Source: Nostoc piscinale CENA21
GTDB lineage: Bacteria > Cyanobacteriota > Cyanobacteriia > Cyanobacteriales > Nostocaceae
Assembly (NCBI RefSeq): GCF_001298445.1
Contig: NZ_CP012036.1
Location: 62,001-126,000 of the forward strand
Direction: 5' to 3'
DNA: 64,000 bases
In this document: one piece after another, positions 1-8,896 of the stretch
Layout of the letters: every line of letters starts with the position of its first letter
Position numbering within the stretch: position 1 is the stretch's first letter
Notes under the pieces: generated by a model
What the model saw: the letters and a program-made list of their open reading frames with translations, nothing else
What the model was told of the DNA's origin: nothing
The model's database searches: none
Made by a program: the position numbers and the translations under genes

Positions 1-1291
1 TCTTGATTTCTTTTTGGTAATCACTCCAGGTTACGCCTTCTTTTGCAGCCGCAGCAGTTAAAGCTGCATCAATGCCATCTTCCATACCGCGTAAACCGCA
101 GATGTATGTGTGGGTTTTTTCATTTTTAATTAATTGCCACAGTTCATCAGCGTGTTCTGCTACACGGTCTTGAATGTACATTCTGCCGCCTTGAGCATTC
201 TTTTGTTCGCGGCTGATAGCATAAGTCAAGCGGAAGTTATCAGGATACTTCTGCTGCATTTCTTCCAATTCTTCTTTATATAGAATATTGGGAGTTGTCG
301 GCACACCAAAGATTAACCAAGAGAATCCTTTAAATTGGTACTCTGGGTTAGCTGCTCTTTCTGCATCCTTAAACATCCGCCACAGATAAGCACGCATAGG
401 CGCGATACCTGTACCAGTTGCCATCATAATCACATTGGCTTCGGGGTCATCGGGTAATAACATTTCTTTACCCACTGGCCCGGTGATTTTTACGTCTTCT
501 CCTGGTTTTAGGAAACACAGGTGTGTAGAGCAAACACCATAAACTGTTTCACCCGTTTCTGGATGCTTATATTCCAACTGGCGGACGCACAACGAAACTG
601 TCTTGTCATCTACATCATCGCCATGACGAGTAGAAGCAATAGAATATAATCTGAGTTTTTCTGGCTTGCCATTCTTGTCTACACCAGGCGGAATAATTCC
701 AATACTTTGACCTTCGATGTACTTCAAATCGCTGCCAGAAAGGTCAAATTTAATGTGCTGAACAATACCAATCCCGCCTTCTCCAACTAACGGCTCATTA
801 GATATACACTTACCGATAAATGGAGCATTAGGACGATAAGTGTTTACAGGAACGTCAGCGTGGGCTTTTTTGGCTTTCGCTTGAGTCATGGTGTTGCCTT
901 GGTTAACTTTATTCTTGGGCTGTTCTTCAGCTGGTGGTTTAGCGAAGCCTTTGGCTTCACTTTTCGCTTTCACAGGTGTGGCTTGACCATTCCCCTCATT
1001 GTTAGCAGTCTCTACAGGTGCAGCGTTCACAACTGCGGCCTTACCATTAAGTTGCTCTAGAGCACTTGCAGGTTGAATGCTAACAATTTTGCCGCCTAGG
1101 CGAGTGATACGTCGCATTTCTTGATTCATGCGGTTGTAAGGCACTCTGATGAACACACTGCCACTTTTACGAATTGGGTAGTTCGTTTGATCAGTTTCTT
1201 CGTTCTGACGCAGACCCACCACTTCGTAAACGAAGATGCGGCTACCTGATTCTGTGTTGGCAGCACTCTCAACAGCACCTTGATTGTACAT
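1..1291 (-). CDS. petH: Ferredoxin-NADP(+) reductase with CpcD-like linker domain, 3' end cut by window
   Basis: Transfers electrons from photosystem I-reduced ferredoxin to NADP+ at the thylakoid. The frame opens with ATG at 1291 (MYNQGAVESA...) and stays open to the window edge, about 430 codons; known heterocystous cyanobacterial PetH proteins are near 440 residues, so roughly ten C-terminal residues are missing. Residues about 15-80 resemble the CpcD phycobilisome-linker domain that anchors the enzyme to phycobilisomes, followed by a Pro/Ala/Lys-rich hinge and the FAD/NADP-binding reductase module. It is divergent from prk across a 1-kb spacer. The family can make a shorter isoform lacking the linker from an internal start; that is family knowledge and not shown here. 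Confidence 0.95.
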   Translation of the reverse strand, partial: MYNQGAVESAANTESGSRIFVYEVVGLRQNEETDQTNYPIRKSGSVFIRVPYNRMNQEMRRITRLGGKIVSIQPASALEQLNGKAAVVNAAPVETANNEGNGQATPVKAKSEAKGFAKPPAEEQPKNKVNQGNTMTQAKAKKAHADVPVNTYRPNAPFIGKCISNEPLVGEGGIGIVQHIKFDLSGSDLKYIEGQSIGIIPPGVDKNGKPEKLRLYSIASTRHGDDVDDKTVSLCVRQLEYKHPETGETVYGVCSTHLCFLKPGEDVKITGPVGKEMLLPDDPEANVIMMATGTGIAPMRAYLWRMFKDAERAANPEYQFKGFSWLIFGVPTTPNILYKEELEEMQQKYPDNFRLTYAISREQKNAQGGRMYIQDRVAEHADELWQLIKNEKTHTYICGLRGMEDGIDAALTAAAAKEGVTWSDYQKEIK

Positions 1292-2335
1292 TCGTTCTAT
1301 CACTCCGATATTTACTTAACCGTTTTTCAAAAAAACTATTCCCATCACTTAGCCAGATTTTAGTTTATCGGATTTTGGGATACCAAAACTAGCACGTTGG
1401 GAAAGAGGCATCAAAAAATGATACCTTGCTAAGTACACTCGCTCTAGACAAGTAGGTATTGGAATAAACACACCTGTTCACCCTCTAAAATAGAGGATAA
1501 GTCGCTGACAGAATGTTAACCATGAGTCAATTTAATCTTTTTTTCGTGAATTATCTTTAAAAAAATCGCTGCTAACAACTTCAACAAATTAGCTGCAAAC
1601 ACTTTTGAGCAGCTACAAATAATGCTTGATAGAGGCGAATTCTGTTCGGCAACCCTGGATATTTTGTAGCTGATTTCTTTATGTTTTTTTCAACAACACT
1701 GCTGAAAAATAAAGATTATATAAACTATAACAATCAATTTCCCTGAATGTGAAACTTAGATCAACCTGAATCAGTTGGAGTTTAGGTTCATATTTATACC
1801 TTAAATATTTACTCAAGATTACTGTTCAGTAAATCAGGCTGACTACTAAATATCTCTTCATTCTTTAGGTAGATTTTCAAGGTGAATGTTGCAAGTCGCG
1901 GGTTAACACCAGTGAAGCAACTGCAACTCTCCTAAAAGGGCTTTAATCGCAAAATTATACTTACTCCTACTGGGAAGATAGGTATCTCATAAGGAAGATG
2001 GTTGGAGAACAAAATTTGTGCTGTGTCGAGAAAACTTATGTTTAAATCATTAATCTGACAGTAGCAGCACAAGATTCTTCCTGATATCAAATCTTGTATA
2101 GGATTACCCATTCTGTTAAAATTAAGTATACCACTAGGATTAAATACTTACTAGCTGCAAAATAAGGCAATCTCAGACGAGTAACAGCCGCTAATTTGGT
2201 TGTACACCCGTCTGATAATCGTTATGTGGCTGAGTAGCAAGAACACAGGAAAAACCAATGGGGTAAACTCCTGGCTTCAAAAATCTGCTGTGTGAAAAAT
2301 TATTGATTGACACATTTAGTATTTAGAGGAGATTT
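1292..2335. promoter_or_regulatory. Long divergent spacer between petH and prk
   Basis: About 1.04 kb without a supportable gene or RNA gene. It must carry the promoters of both divergent photosynthesis genes. A good ribosome-binding site (GAGGAG) sits just before the prk ATG. I searched by eye for an NtcA site (GTA-N8-TAC) and found no convincing one. The length suggests long 5' leaders or several promoters. Confidence 0.5.
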
Positions 2336-3340
2336 ATGACAAGTAAGCCGGAACGCGTGGTACTAATTGGAGTAGCCGGAGACTCCGGGTGCGGCAAATC
2401 TACTTTTTTGCGTCGTTTGATAGACTTGTTTGGTGAAGAGTTTATGACAGTTATCTGCTTGGATGACTATCATTGCTTAGACCGCAAACAGCGCAAAGAA
2501 ACTGGGATAACTGCACTTGACCCCAGGGCAAACAATTTTGACTTGATGTATGAGCAAATTAAAGCTCTCAAAGAAGGTCAAACCATTAATAAGCCGATTT
2601 ATAACCACGAAACCGGCATGATTGATCCTCCAGAAGTAGTAGAACCAAATCACATTATTGTGGTTGAAGGTCTACATCCTTTATATGATGAACGGGTGCG
2701 ATCGCTGCTTGATTTCAGCGTTTATTTTGATATCAGCGATGAAGTTAAAATTGCTTGGAAGATTCAACGCGATATGGCAGAAAGAGGCCATCGCTATGAA
2801 GATGTTTTAGCTGCTATCAACTCTCGTAAACCTGACTTTACAAAATACATCGAACCCCAAAGAGAATTCGCTGACGTAGTTCTCCAAGTACTGCCCACTA
2901 ACCTCATTAAAAACGACACCGAACGCAAAGTTCTGCGAGTACGGATGTTGCAACGCGAAGGTAAAGAAGGCTTCACTCCTGTTTACTTATTTGATGAAGG
3001 TTCCACCATTAACTGGACTCCTTGCGGACGGAAGCTTACCTGTTCCTATCCTGGTATGCAACTGTATTATGGCTCCGATGTTTATTATGGCCGCTATGTC
3101 TCTGTATTAGAAGTAGATGGTCAATTTGACAACCTAGAAGAAGTCATCTACATCGAAAACCATCTCAGCAACACATCCACCAAATATCAAGGTGAAATGA
3201 CTCACTTGTTACTCCAACACCGTGAGTATCCGGGTTCCAATAATGGTACTGGTTTATTCCAAGTGCTGACAGGTTTAAAAATGCGTGCTGCCTACGAGCG
3301 TTTAACATCAAAGGAAGCAAAACTAGCAGTTCAAGTCTAA
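2336..3340 (+). CDS. prk: Phosphoribulokinase
   Basis: Phosphorylates ribulose 5-phosphate to ribulose 1,5-bisphosphate in the Calvin cycle. It has 334 residues, the usual length for the photosynthetic class. The P-loop GDSGCGKST lies at about residues 15-23. The thioredoxin-regulated cysteines are C19 in the P-loop and C41 (VICLDDYH); a C-terminal pair C230/C236 (TPCGRKLTC), implicated in the GAPDH/CP12 complex in the family, is also present. The start is supported by GAGGAG seven bases upstream. A terminator hairpin follows shortly after the stop, so the gene is probably monocistronic. Confidence 0.97.
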   Translation: MTSKPERVVLIGVAGDSGCGKSTFLRRLIDLFGEEFMTVICLDDYHCLDRKQRKETGITALDPRANNFDLMYEQIKALKEGQTINKPIYNHETGMIDPPEVVEPNHIIVVEGLHPLYDERVRSLLDFSVYFDISDEVKIAWKIQRDMAERGHRYEDVLAAINSRKPDFTKYIEPQREFADVVLQVLPTNLIKNDTERKVLRVRMLQREGKEGFTPVYLFDEGSTINWTPCGRKLTCSYPGMQLYYGSDVYYGRYVSVLEVDGQFDNLEEVIYIENHLSNTSTKYQGEMTHLLLQHREYPGSNNGTGLFQVLTGLKMRAAYERLTSKEAKLAVQV

Positions 3341-3372
3341 AACAAAACAGCAGTGTTTGTGTCAAAGTTTTT

Positions 3373-3407
3373 GGGGGTGCTTCCGGGGGCATCCCCTTTT
3401 TATTTTT
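3373..3407 (+). terminator. Rho-independent terminator of prk
   Basis: An 8-bp stem (GGGGGTGC paired with GCATCCCC, one G-U pair) with an 8-base loop is followed by a T-rich tract. It starts 33 bp after the prk stop codon. Confidence 0.85.
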
Positions 3408-3617
3408 ATAGTGATGGGAGTGATGAGTAGGGAGTAGGGACTCGGTTCAAAATGCCTCTATAAATCTCTAATACCATTTCACGAAAAATTTGATACAGAT
3501 GTAAACCCTAAAAGCTTTGCTGTATCTAAGTTTTTTAATTGCGAATTGCGAATGGTGAATTTGGTATAACCTCTAGCTTCTAGCCCCTAACCTTTAGTTT
3601 TGTCATTGAGGACGCTT

Positions 3618-4301
3618 GTGTATTTATTAATTCCTGCTGCTGGTGTCGGCAAAAGAATGGGTAGTAACCGCAATAAACTTTTTCTTGAGGTACATTCAAA
3701 ATCAATTATTGCTTGGACTTTGTTAGCGGCGGAAGCAGCAAGTTCTATTAGTTGGATAGGAATTATTTCTCAACCTAGTGACTGGCCTGACTTTAAAAAT
3801 ATCATTGCTGATTTGTCACTGACTAAACCTGTGGAATTTATCATTGGTGGTGCTACCCGGCAAGAATCGGTTTACAACGGCTTGCAAGCATTACCACCAG
3901 AGGCGGAACAAGTGCTAATTCATGATGGGGCTAGATGTTTGGCTACACCAAATTTGCTGAATGCTTGTGCAGAAGCAATTCGCCATTGTGCTGGGTTAAT
4001 TGCTGCCATACCAGTGAAAGACACGATTAAAATTGTTGATGAAACTGGCATAATTCAAAGTACGCCTGACCGACAACATTTGTGGGCTGCCCAAACTCCC
4101 CAAGGATTTAATGTCCAGTTATTGAAACAGTGCCACGCCGAAGGTATTCGTCAAGGTTGGGAAGTGACTGACGATGCAGCGTTATTTGAAAGGTGTGGTA
4201 TTGAAGTACGAATTGTTCCAGGTGAGGAGACGAATTTAAAAGTTACCACTCCCCAGGATTTAGCGATCGCTGAATTTATTATCAGTCATCGAGGAGGGTG
4301 A
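3618..4301 (+). CDS. ispD: 2-C-methyl-D-erythritol 4-phosphate cytidylyltransferase
   Basis: Third enzyme of the MEP isoprenoid pathway: couples CTP and MEP to CDP-ME. The nucleotide-binding N-terminus LLIPAAGVGKRMG is followed by NKLFLEV, and the body contains GGATRQESVYNGL, HDGARC and the TDDAALFE/EETNLKVTTPQDL blocks typical of IspD. I place the start at GTG 3618 because TTGAGGA lies five bases upstream and the protein then begins immediately before the conserved YLLIPAAG block; an in-frame TTG at 3600 would add six residues. The product is about 227 residues, normal for IspD. It links to the isopentenyl isomerase gene at 36-37 kb by pathway only. Confidence 0.94.
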   Translation: MYLLIPAAGVGKRMGSNRNKLFLEVHSKSIIAWTLLAAEAASSISWIGIISQPSDWPDFKNIIADLSLTKPVEFIIGGATRQESVYNGLQALPPEAEQVLIHDGARCLATPNLLNACAEAIRHCAGLIAAIPVKDTIKIVDETGIIQSTPDRQHLWAAQTPQGFNVQLLKQCHAEGIRQGWEVTDDAALFERCGIEVRIVPGEETNLKVTTPQDLAIAEFIISHRGG

Positions 4302-4530
4302 GGGAAGAAAGGGGGACAAGGGGGACAAGGGAGACAAGGGGGAGCCACTGCGTTGGGGAGACAGCGCCGTGGGCGGGTTTCCCACGCCAGTCGCTACAAC
4401 GGAGGGAACCTCCCTTCGGGTTCGCAGTTCCTTCAAGTCGGCAAAGCCGCCCAACGACTGCTCACCGCAACGCGCTGGCTCGACTTGAGGTGACTGTCGT
4501 CGACTATGCCGACTCCCTCAGTGGCGTGAC
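4302..4530. repeat. G-rich tandem and palindromic intergenic repeat cluster
   Basis: Begins with tandem GGGGGACAAG-type units (4310-4340) and continues into GC-rich mini-palindromes such as GGAGGGAACCTCCC. This is much richer in GC than the surroundings and resembles the dispersed repeat families that litter Nostoc-type genomes. A 110-codon open frame crosses it but has the composition of the repeat and no recognisable domain, so I do not call a gene. Confidence 0.7.
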
Positions 4531-4618
4531 AAGGAAGATGAGGGAGATGTTGAGAATTGTTAAGAAAATTTTTGACTTTTGCAACAAAATAAAGTATAAT
4601 CCCACACACTTGTTAATC

Positions 4619-4692
4619 GTCAGTTACTAGTCATCAGTTGTCAGTGACCAATGACTAATAACTATTGACTATTGACTATTGACCATTGACTA
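4619..4692. repeat. Short tandem heptamer repeats (TTGACTA type)
   Basis: Degenerate and exact TTGACTA/TTGACCA heptamers run up to the scpB start codon. Such STRR-type heptamers are well known in heterocystous cyanobacteria. Here the array occupies the position where the scpB ribosome-binding site would be; no Shine-Dalgarno is visible. Confidence 0.75.
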
Positions 4693-4699
4693 ACACCCA

Positions 4700-5254
4700 A
4701 TGAAAACAGCCACCGCGACCAAGACAGCGACTAAAATTGAAGCGATTCTTTATTTAAAGGGTAAGCCTTTATCTCTCAGTGAAATAGCCGAATATGCAGC
4801 TTGCGATCGCGCCACTGCCCAAGAAGGCATAATCGAACTGATAGATAGTTACGCCCGTAGAGATAGCGCCTTAGAAGTTGTTGAAACCACAGATGGTTAT
4901 AGCCTGCAACTAAGAACTGATTTTCAAGATTTAGTGCAAACACTGATTCCGGTAGAATTGGGAGTAGGCGCATTGAGGAGTTTAGCTGCGATCGCCCTCA
5001 ATAGTCCAATTTTGCAAAGCGACTTGATTAACCTCCGGGGTTCAGGTGCATATCAACACGTTCAAGAATTAGTCGAACTTGGTTTTGTCAAGAAACGCCG
5101 AGATAACGAATCCCGTTCTTACTCGCTACAAGTAACACCAAAATTTCATCAGTACTTCCAAATCGAACAACTTCCCCAACCATTTGACACTAAAGAACAG
5201 CAACTAGAACTCAATCTAGCTATTGAAGATGAAGTAGAAAATACTAGCGACTAG
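4700..5254 (+). CDS. scpB: Segregation and condensation protein B
   Basis: Subunit of the SMC-ScpAB condensin that compacts and segregates the chromosome. It has 184 residues, normal for ScpB. Two winged-helix regions are recognisable: residues about 10-75 (IEAILYLKGKPLSLSEIAEYA) and about 90-160 (ALRSLAAIALNSPILQSDLINLRG, then VQELVELGFVKKRR). The acidic C-terminal tail (EDEVENTSD) is common in the family. ATG 4700 is used although no ribosome-binding site is seen, since a heptamer repeat abuts it. Confidence 0.9.
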   Translation: MKTATATKTATKIEAILYLKGKPLSLSEIAEYAACDRATAQEGIIELIDSYARRDSALEVVETTDGYSLQLRTDFQDLVQTLIPVELGVGALRSLAAIALNSPILQSDLINLRGSGAYQHVQELVELGFVKKRRDNESRSYSLQVTPKFHQYFQIEQLPQPFDTKEQQLELNLAIEDEVENTSD

Positions 5255-5570
5255 AGGCTATAAAAGAGATTCTTGCAAAGCATAAACATACACAAGCAAA
5301 TGTAGTAACAATAGGCTTTGCCAATTAAAGTTTTAATCTACTTGACCGGGGAAGAGATAGAGTCTTATTGACAAGCTAATTGACAATGAAATAGCGATCG
5401 CTTTGCTTCAAAGTCCTATACTTTGGTCAAATCTGCCGATTGTGTTGCACAAGAGTTAGACAATCTTTTTCAATGTAATTGGATTGAAAGCCTTGCTATG
5501 TATGCTTTTCTGGAGTCTTTGCACCCCAGCAGATAATTTATTTTTAATAAGATCGTTGTAAGAAATTCTT
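5255..5570. other. Intergenic, no feature seen
   Basis: About 315 bp between scpB and the DUF928 gene. It contains one HIP1 site (GCGATCGC near 5395) and no coherent reading frame or clear hairpin. Confidence 0.5.
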
Positions 5571-6363
5571 ATGAAACACAGGATTATTAAAAAACCTTTA
5601 ATTGGAATTTCAGTTGCAACATTATTGTTGTGGATGAATGCAACCACTGCTCAGTCACAGTCTATATCTGTAGAGCAAAACATAAATAGCACAAAGATAG
5701 TACCAGGAGAGCCAATCAAGTATCAACACTTTGGCAACGGAAAACGAATGAGGCGGATAACAGGAGGAATAAGAGAAAATTGTTTGTTAGGCGCAAATAA
5801 GAATCCTACTGTGTTAATTCCAGAAAATCATCCTGTACTGACTACTTTTGAACAGCCAAAATTATTTTTCTATCTTCCCAAAACTGCGAAAACTTTTATA
5901 CAAGGATTTGAATTGATTGTACAAGATGCTGATAAAAAAGTAATTTATCAACAAAAATACAAAGTTAATCAAAAATCTGGAATTTTTAGCCTTGATTTAC
6001 CTGCTGATAAAAATCAACCATTACTTGAAGTTGGTCGGGAATATGATTGGATATTCTTAGTAATTTGCAATAACTCAGACCGCAGCTTAGATCAAGCTGT
6101 GGCTGGAACTGTCAAACAAATCGTTCCTGACAAAGATTTGACTAGTAAGTTAAAAAAAAGCTTCGCCAAGAGAACGTGCAGCTTTATATGCAGCCAATGG
6201 CATTTGGTACGATAGTTTGGCTATCCTCGCGCAGCTACGTCGTCAGCGTCCAAGAGATGCTGCTTTACAAACAGATTGGCAAAGTCTTTTAGAGTCACTC
6301 AAGTTAGCAAATATCGTCCCAGAACCTTTATTGGGTGAGTTAGAAGTAGATACAAAAATCTAG
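5571..6363 (+). pseudogene. DUF928 protein, interrupted by a +1 frameshift in an A8 run
   Basis: Cyanobacterial DUF928 family, function unknown, probably exported: residues 1-30 form a signal peptide ending near TTAQSQ. The first frame carries the family blocks (ENCLLGA, LIPENHPVLTTFEQPKLFFYLP, REYDWIFLVIC). It then derails at the A8 run 6152-6159; removing one A continues as ASPRERAALYAANGIWYDSLA... to a stop at 6361-6363, exactly the family C-terminus, giving about 263 residues. Read as it stands the protein stops at 6215 with an unrelated tail. Genuine pseudogene, slippage or sequencing error cannot be separated here. Confidence 0.82.
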
Positions 6364-6491
6364 TACCGCGTAGCTATACTAGCCCCTAAGCCTTCTTTCA
6401 GGTAGATATAAAACCCATACCTGTGGAAAAGACGCTACCCTTGTACTATGGTTTAGAGTAGAATTAGCAACTAAGCTAAAAAAGACTGCCA

Positions 6492-6839
6492 ATGGTGTTT
6501 GACCCTGACTTTTTGAATGACAACTCCGAGGAACACCCGAATCAACTTCTAGGCGAGAACTTTGAGGAAAATCCCAATCAGTTACTCCAGTATTTGCAAC
6601 ATCAGTCGCCTGATGTGTTAGCGCGTGTCGCCCAGTCTGTCAGCCCTGAAATTAAGCAAATAATTTCCCAAAACGTCCAAGGGCTAGTGGGAATGCTACC
6701 CGCAGAAAACTTCAACGTGCAAATTACTACAGACAGAGAAAATCTGGCTGGGCTATTAGCCTCAGCAATGATGACGGGGTATTTCTTACGGCAGATGGAA
6801 CAAAGAATGCAGTTAGATTACTTGTCTGAGGGGCAATAG
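6492..6839 (+). CDS. DUF760 domain protein
   Basis: A 115-residue soluble protein of the DUF760 family, found in cyanobacteria and plastids; function unknown. The conserved block YLQHQSPDVLARVAQS...EIKQIISQNVQGLVGMLP lies at about residues 33-75 and is followed by the typical NFNVQITTDRENLAGLLASAMMTGYFLR segment, ending in an acidic tail. It faces the HtrA gene and shares a bidirectional terminator with it. Confidence 0.85.
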   Translation: MVFDPDFLNDNSEEHPNQLLGENFEENPNQLLQYLQHQSPDVLARVAQSVSPEIKQIISQNVQGLVGMLPAENFNVQITTDRENLAGLLASAMMTGYFLRQMEQRMQLDYLSEGQ

Positions 6840-6840
6840 T

Positions 6841-6885
6841 CAATTTTAGATTTTAGATTGGTTAAATATCCAAAATCTAAAATTG
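6841..6885. terminator. Bidirectional terminator between convergent genes
   Basis: A perfect 14-bp inverted repeat, CAATTTTAGATTTT (6841-6854) and its complement (6872-6885), with a 17-base loop lies between the convergent DUF760 and HtrA stop codons. It is AT-rich, so either strand gives A/U-rich flanks. Confidence 0.7.
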
Positions 6886-6897
6886 TTGGACGATTGA

Positions 6898-8103
6898 CTA
6901 TTTTTTCGGATAGACACCTGACTGCACTTTTAAAGTCTGTATTTTGCCACTGCGGTTGATTTCAAGTACGAGGATATCGCCGACTGTGCTGGATTCGACT
7001 AGCTTCTGCACTTGGGCGGCTGTTTTAACTGGTTTTGCATTCACTTTTTGAATTATGTCGCCAGGAAGCAGTCCAGCCCGTTTTGCTGGCGAGTTATCTA
7101 ATACGCCCTTAATTACCACACCAGAATCTTGCTTGATGTTGAGTTTGTGTTCGAGATTAATTTGCTGTTTTTTGGTGGGGTTTAAGTCTGCCATTTCAAT
7201 TCCCAAAAAAGGATGATCTACCCGCCCTTTAGTAAATAATTCTTTAGCCACACGGGCTGCGGTTTCAATTGGAATGGCAAAACCTAATCCTTGGGCATCA
7301 GCGCGAATGGCGGTATTTACGCCGATAACTTCGCCTTGGGCATTTAACAATGGCCCACCAGAGTTACCAGGGTTAATAGCTGCATCAGTTTGGATGAAAC
7401 TTACACGTTTATCTGGTACACCAACTTGGGCGCTGGTGCGGTCAGTGGCGCTGATAATGCCGATGGTAACAGTGTTATCTAAACCCAGAGGATTGCCAAT
7501 AGCGATCGCCCATTGTCCAGGAATCAAATTTTGCGAATTGCCCAGCTTCACCGTCGGCAATTTATCACCAGGAATTTTGACAACCGCTACATCTGTAATC
7601 GTATCAATACCTATGACCTTGCCCTCAAAAGTCCGACCATCCTTGAGGGTGACTTGGACTGTATCTGTATCGGCAACTACATGGGCATTTGTTAGCAATT
7701 CACCATTTTGACTCAAAATAAATCCTGAACCTGTGCCGCGTTCAATCCGTTCCTGGGGAATGGCTTGTTCCTCATCACCAAAAAAGCGGCGCAAGAGGGG
7801 GTTTTTTAGAGCATCCGAGATGGGATTTGCTACTTTCCGAGTTGCATTAATTCGGACTACAGCTGGGCCGACTTTCTGCACTGCTGTAGCGATAAAATTC
7901 ACGTTATCCCCGCCAGTCGCTCCCAAACTACCACTAGGGGCATAAGGGGTGATAGATTCTGGAGGTAAAGCCGCTGTCACATTTCTTAACTCTCGAAACG
8001 AGCGATTTTGTGTCAGGAGATAGCGACTACCAAACAGACCTGCACCACCACCAACCAATAGTAAAGATAAGTAAATAGCCAGTTGCTTCAAAGATAAATT
8101 CAT
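6898..8103 (-). CDS. HtrA/Deg family serine protease with PDZ domain
   Basis: Periplasmic or thylakoid-lumen quality-control protease. An N-terminal hydrophobic segment (LAIYLSLLLVGGGAGLFG) serves as anchor or signal. The trypsin-like domain has the triad His in LTNAHVV, Asp in TDVAVVK and Ser in NPGNSGGPLL, and one C-terminal PDZ domain contains SPAKRAGLLPGDIIQKV. ATG 8103 (MNLSLKQL) is preferred to an upstream in-frame TTG at 8127 because it starts directly before the signal segment; product about 401 residues. It is a paralogue of the HtrA gene at 45-46 kb, of the HhoA/HhoB/HtrA trio typical of cyanobacteria; which member cannot be assigned by eye. Confidence 0.92.
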   Translation of the reverse strand: MNLSLKQLAIYLSLLLVGGGAGLFGSRYLLTQNRSFRELRNVTAALPPESITPYAPSGSLGATGGDNVNFIATAVQKVGPAVVRINATRKVANPISDALKNPLLRRFFGDEEQAIPQERIERGTGSGFILSQNGELLTNAHVVADTDTVQVTLKDGRTFEGKVIGIDTITDVAVVKIPGDKLPTVKLGNSQNLIPGQWAIAIGNPLGLDNTVTIGIISATDRTSAQVGVPDKRVSFIQTDAAINPGNSGGPLLNAQGEVIGVNTAIRADAQGLGFAIPIETAARVAKELFTKGRVDHPFLGIEMADLNPTKKQQINLEHKLNIKQDSGVVIKGVLDNSPAKRAGLLPGDIIQKVNAKPVKTAAQVQKLVESSTVGDILVLEINRSGKIQTLKVQSGVYPKK

Positions 8104-8683
8104 AATAATTACGCTTAAGGAGAGCAATGCAGTTGCTAATTTCTAAGTGTAGTCAAGCAATTCGTAAGTGGACAGATAAATTTAACATACAGTTGCTTAA
8201 TAAATATTTAAACTGAGAAATTAGTGATCCACAAAGAGCTTGACTGCTGGGAAAAATCGCCAATATTTACCTAATAGTTATACAGCTAAAATTTCTGGGA
8301 AGACTAGTCTTAATTGAGCAAGATGAGATCCCTAGACTGTGATGACAATTCCTAAGTATATGAATGGTTATGCTGATGCAACTGTGCAGATTCCTAGCTT
8401 GAAAGTGTTGAATCACCGAAGTTTACAAGGGCAGGGGAAACTTCCGAACTTTGCTCAACGCGGTTTCCCCGCGCACGCAAGTTCTCTCCACAGGCAACTT
8501 CTTGCTGAGTGCTGAGTAAAAATCCTAGTACCTAGTCAAGAGTTCCTCTTTCATGTTTGGTTATGAGATGTTCTCATAAGTAGCTGACTAGATCATGGCT
8601 TGGAAGATTGATGCTGGGGGTCGTACTTTAGTTTATCGGGTATTCGCTGTGCTGACCAATTCCCCATTGTTTTCCAACAGTTT
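8104..8683. other. Intergenic spacer containing a dispersed repeat
   Basis: Holds the HtrA promoter region on one side and the kinase cluster leader on the other. Nothing coding is convincing. A copy of a repeat also found at about 42.7 kb occupies roughly 8411-8520. Confidence 0.5.
8411..8520. repeat. Dispersed GC-rich repeat, family shared with 42.7 kb
   Basis: Contains CACCGAAGTTT, GCTCAACG, GGTTTCCCC, CGCACGCAA and ends in TGCTGAGTGCTGAGTA. The same modules in the same order appear inside the HMA-domain gene at about 42700-42810. Confidence 0.65.
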
Positions 8684-8896
8684 ATGAAATTATTTACACG
8701 CGATCGCCTGAAAATCCTCAAGAACTTGTACATTCAAGGCTTGATTCTCCCAAAAAATGTACACCTTGAACGAAATACTCAACTGCTACAAAGCAAAAAC
8801 TTAGCAGCAAGATTTCCAAAAATTCCTCACTTGCTTGGTTGGCTCACAGGTAAATATCCAAGTTCTTTAGAGGAGGTGAGATATGTCTATCATTAG
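8684..8896 (+). CDS. Small hypothetical protein upstream of the kinase gene
   Basis: A 70-codon frame from ATG 8684 that overlaps the start of the next gene by 14 bases. It is basic and leucine-rich (KILKNLYIQGLILPK) with no recognised domain. It could be a short leader protein coupled to the kinase, whose strong GGAGGTGA ribosome-binding site lies inside this frame, or chance. I cannot support a function. Confidence 0.25.
   Translation: MKLFTRDRLKILKNLYIQGLILPKNVHLERNTQLLQSKNLAARFPKIPHLLGWLTGKYPSSLEEVRYVYH

Noticed and set aside
1292..2335. NtcA-binding site in the petH/prk spacer
   Set aside because: petH is nitrogen-regulated in related strains, but I found no convincing GTA-N8-TAC with a -10 box at the right distance.
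4298..4630. 110-codon open frame after ispD
   Set aside because: It lies wholly in dispersed repeat DNA, with repeat-like amino-acid content (RGTRGTRETRG) and no domain.
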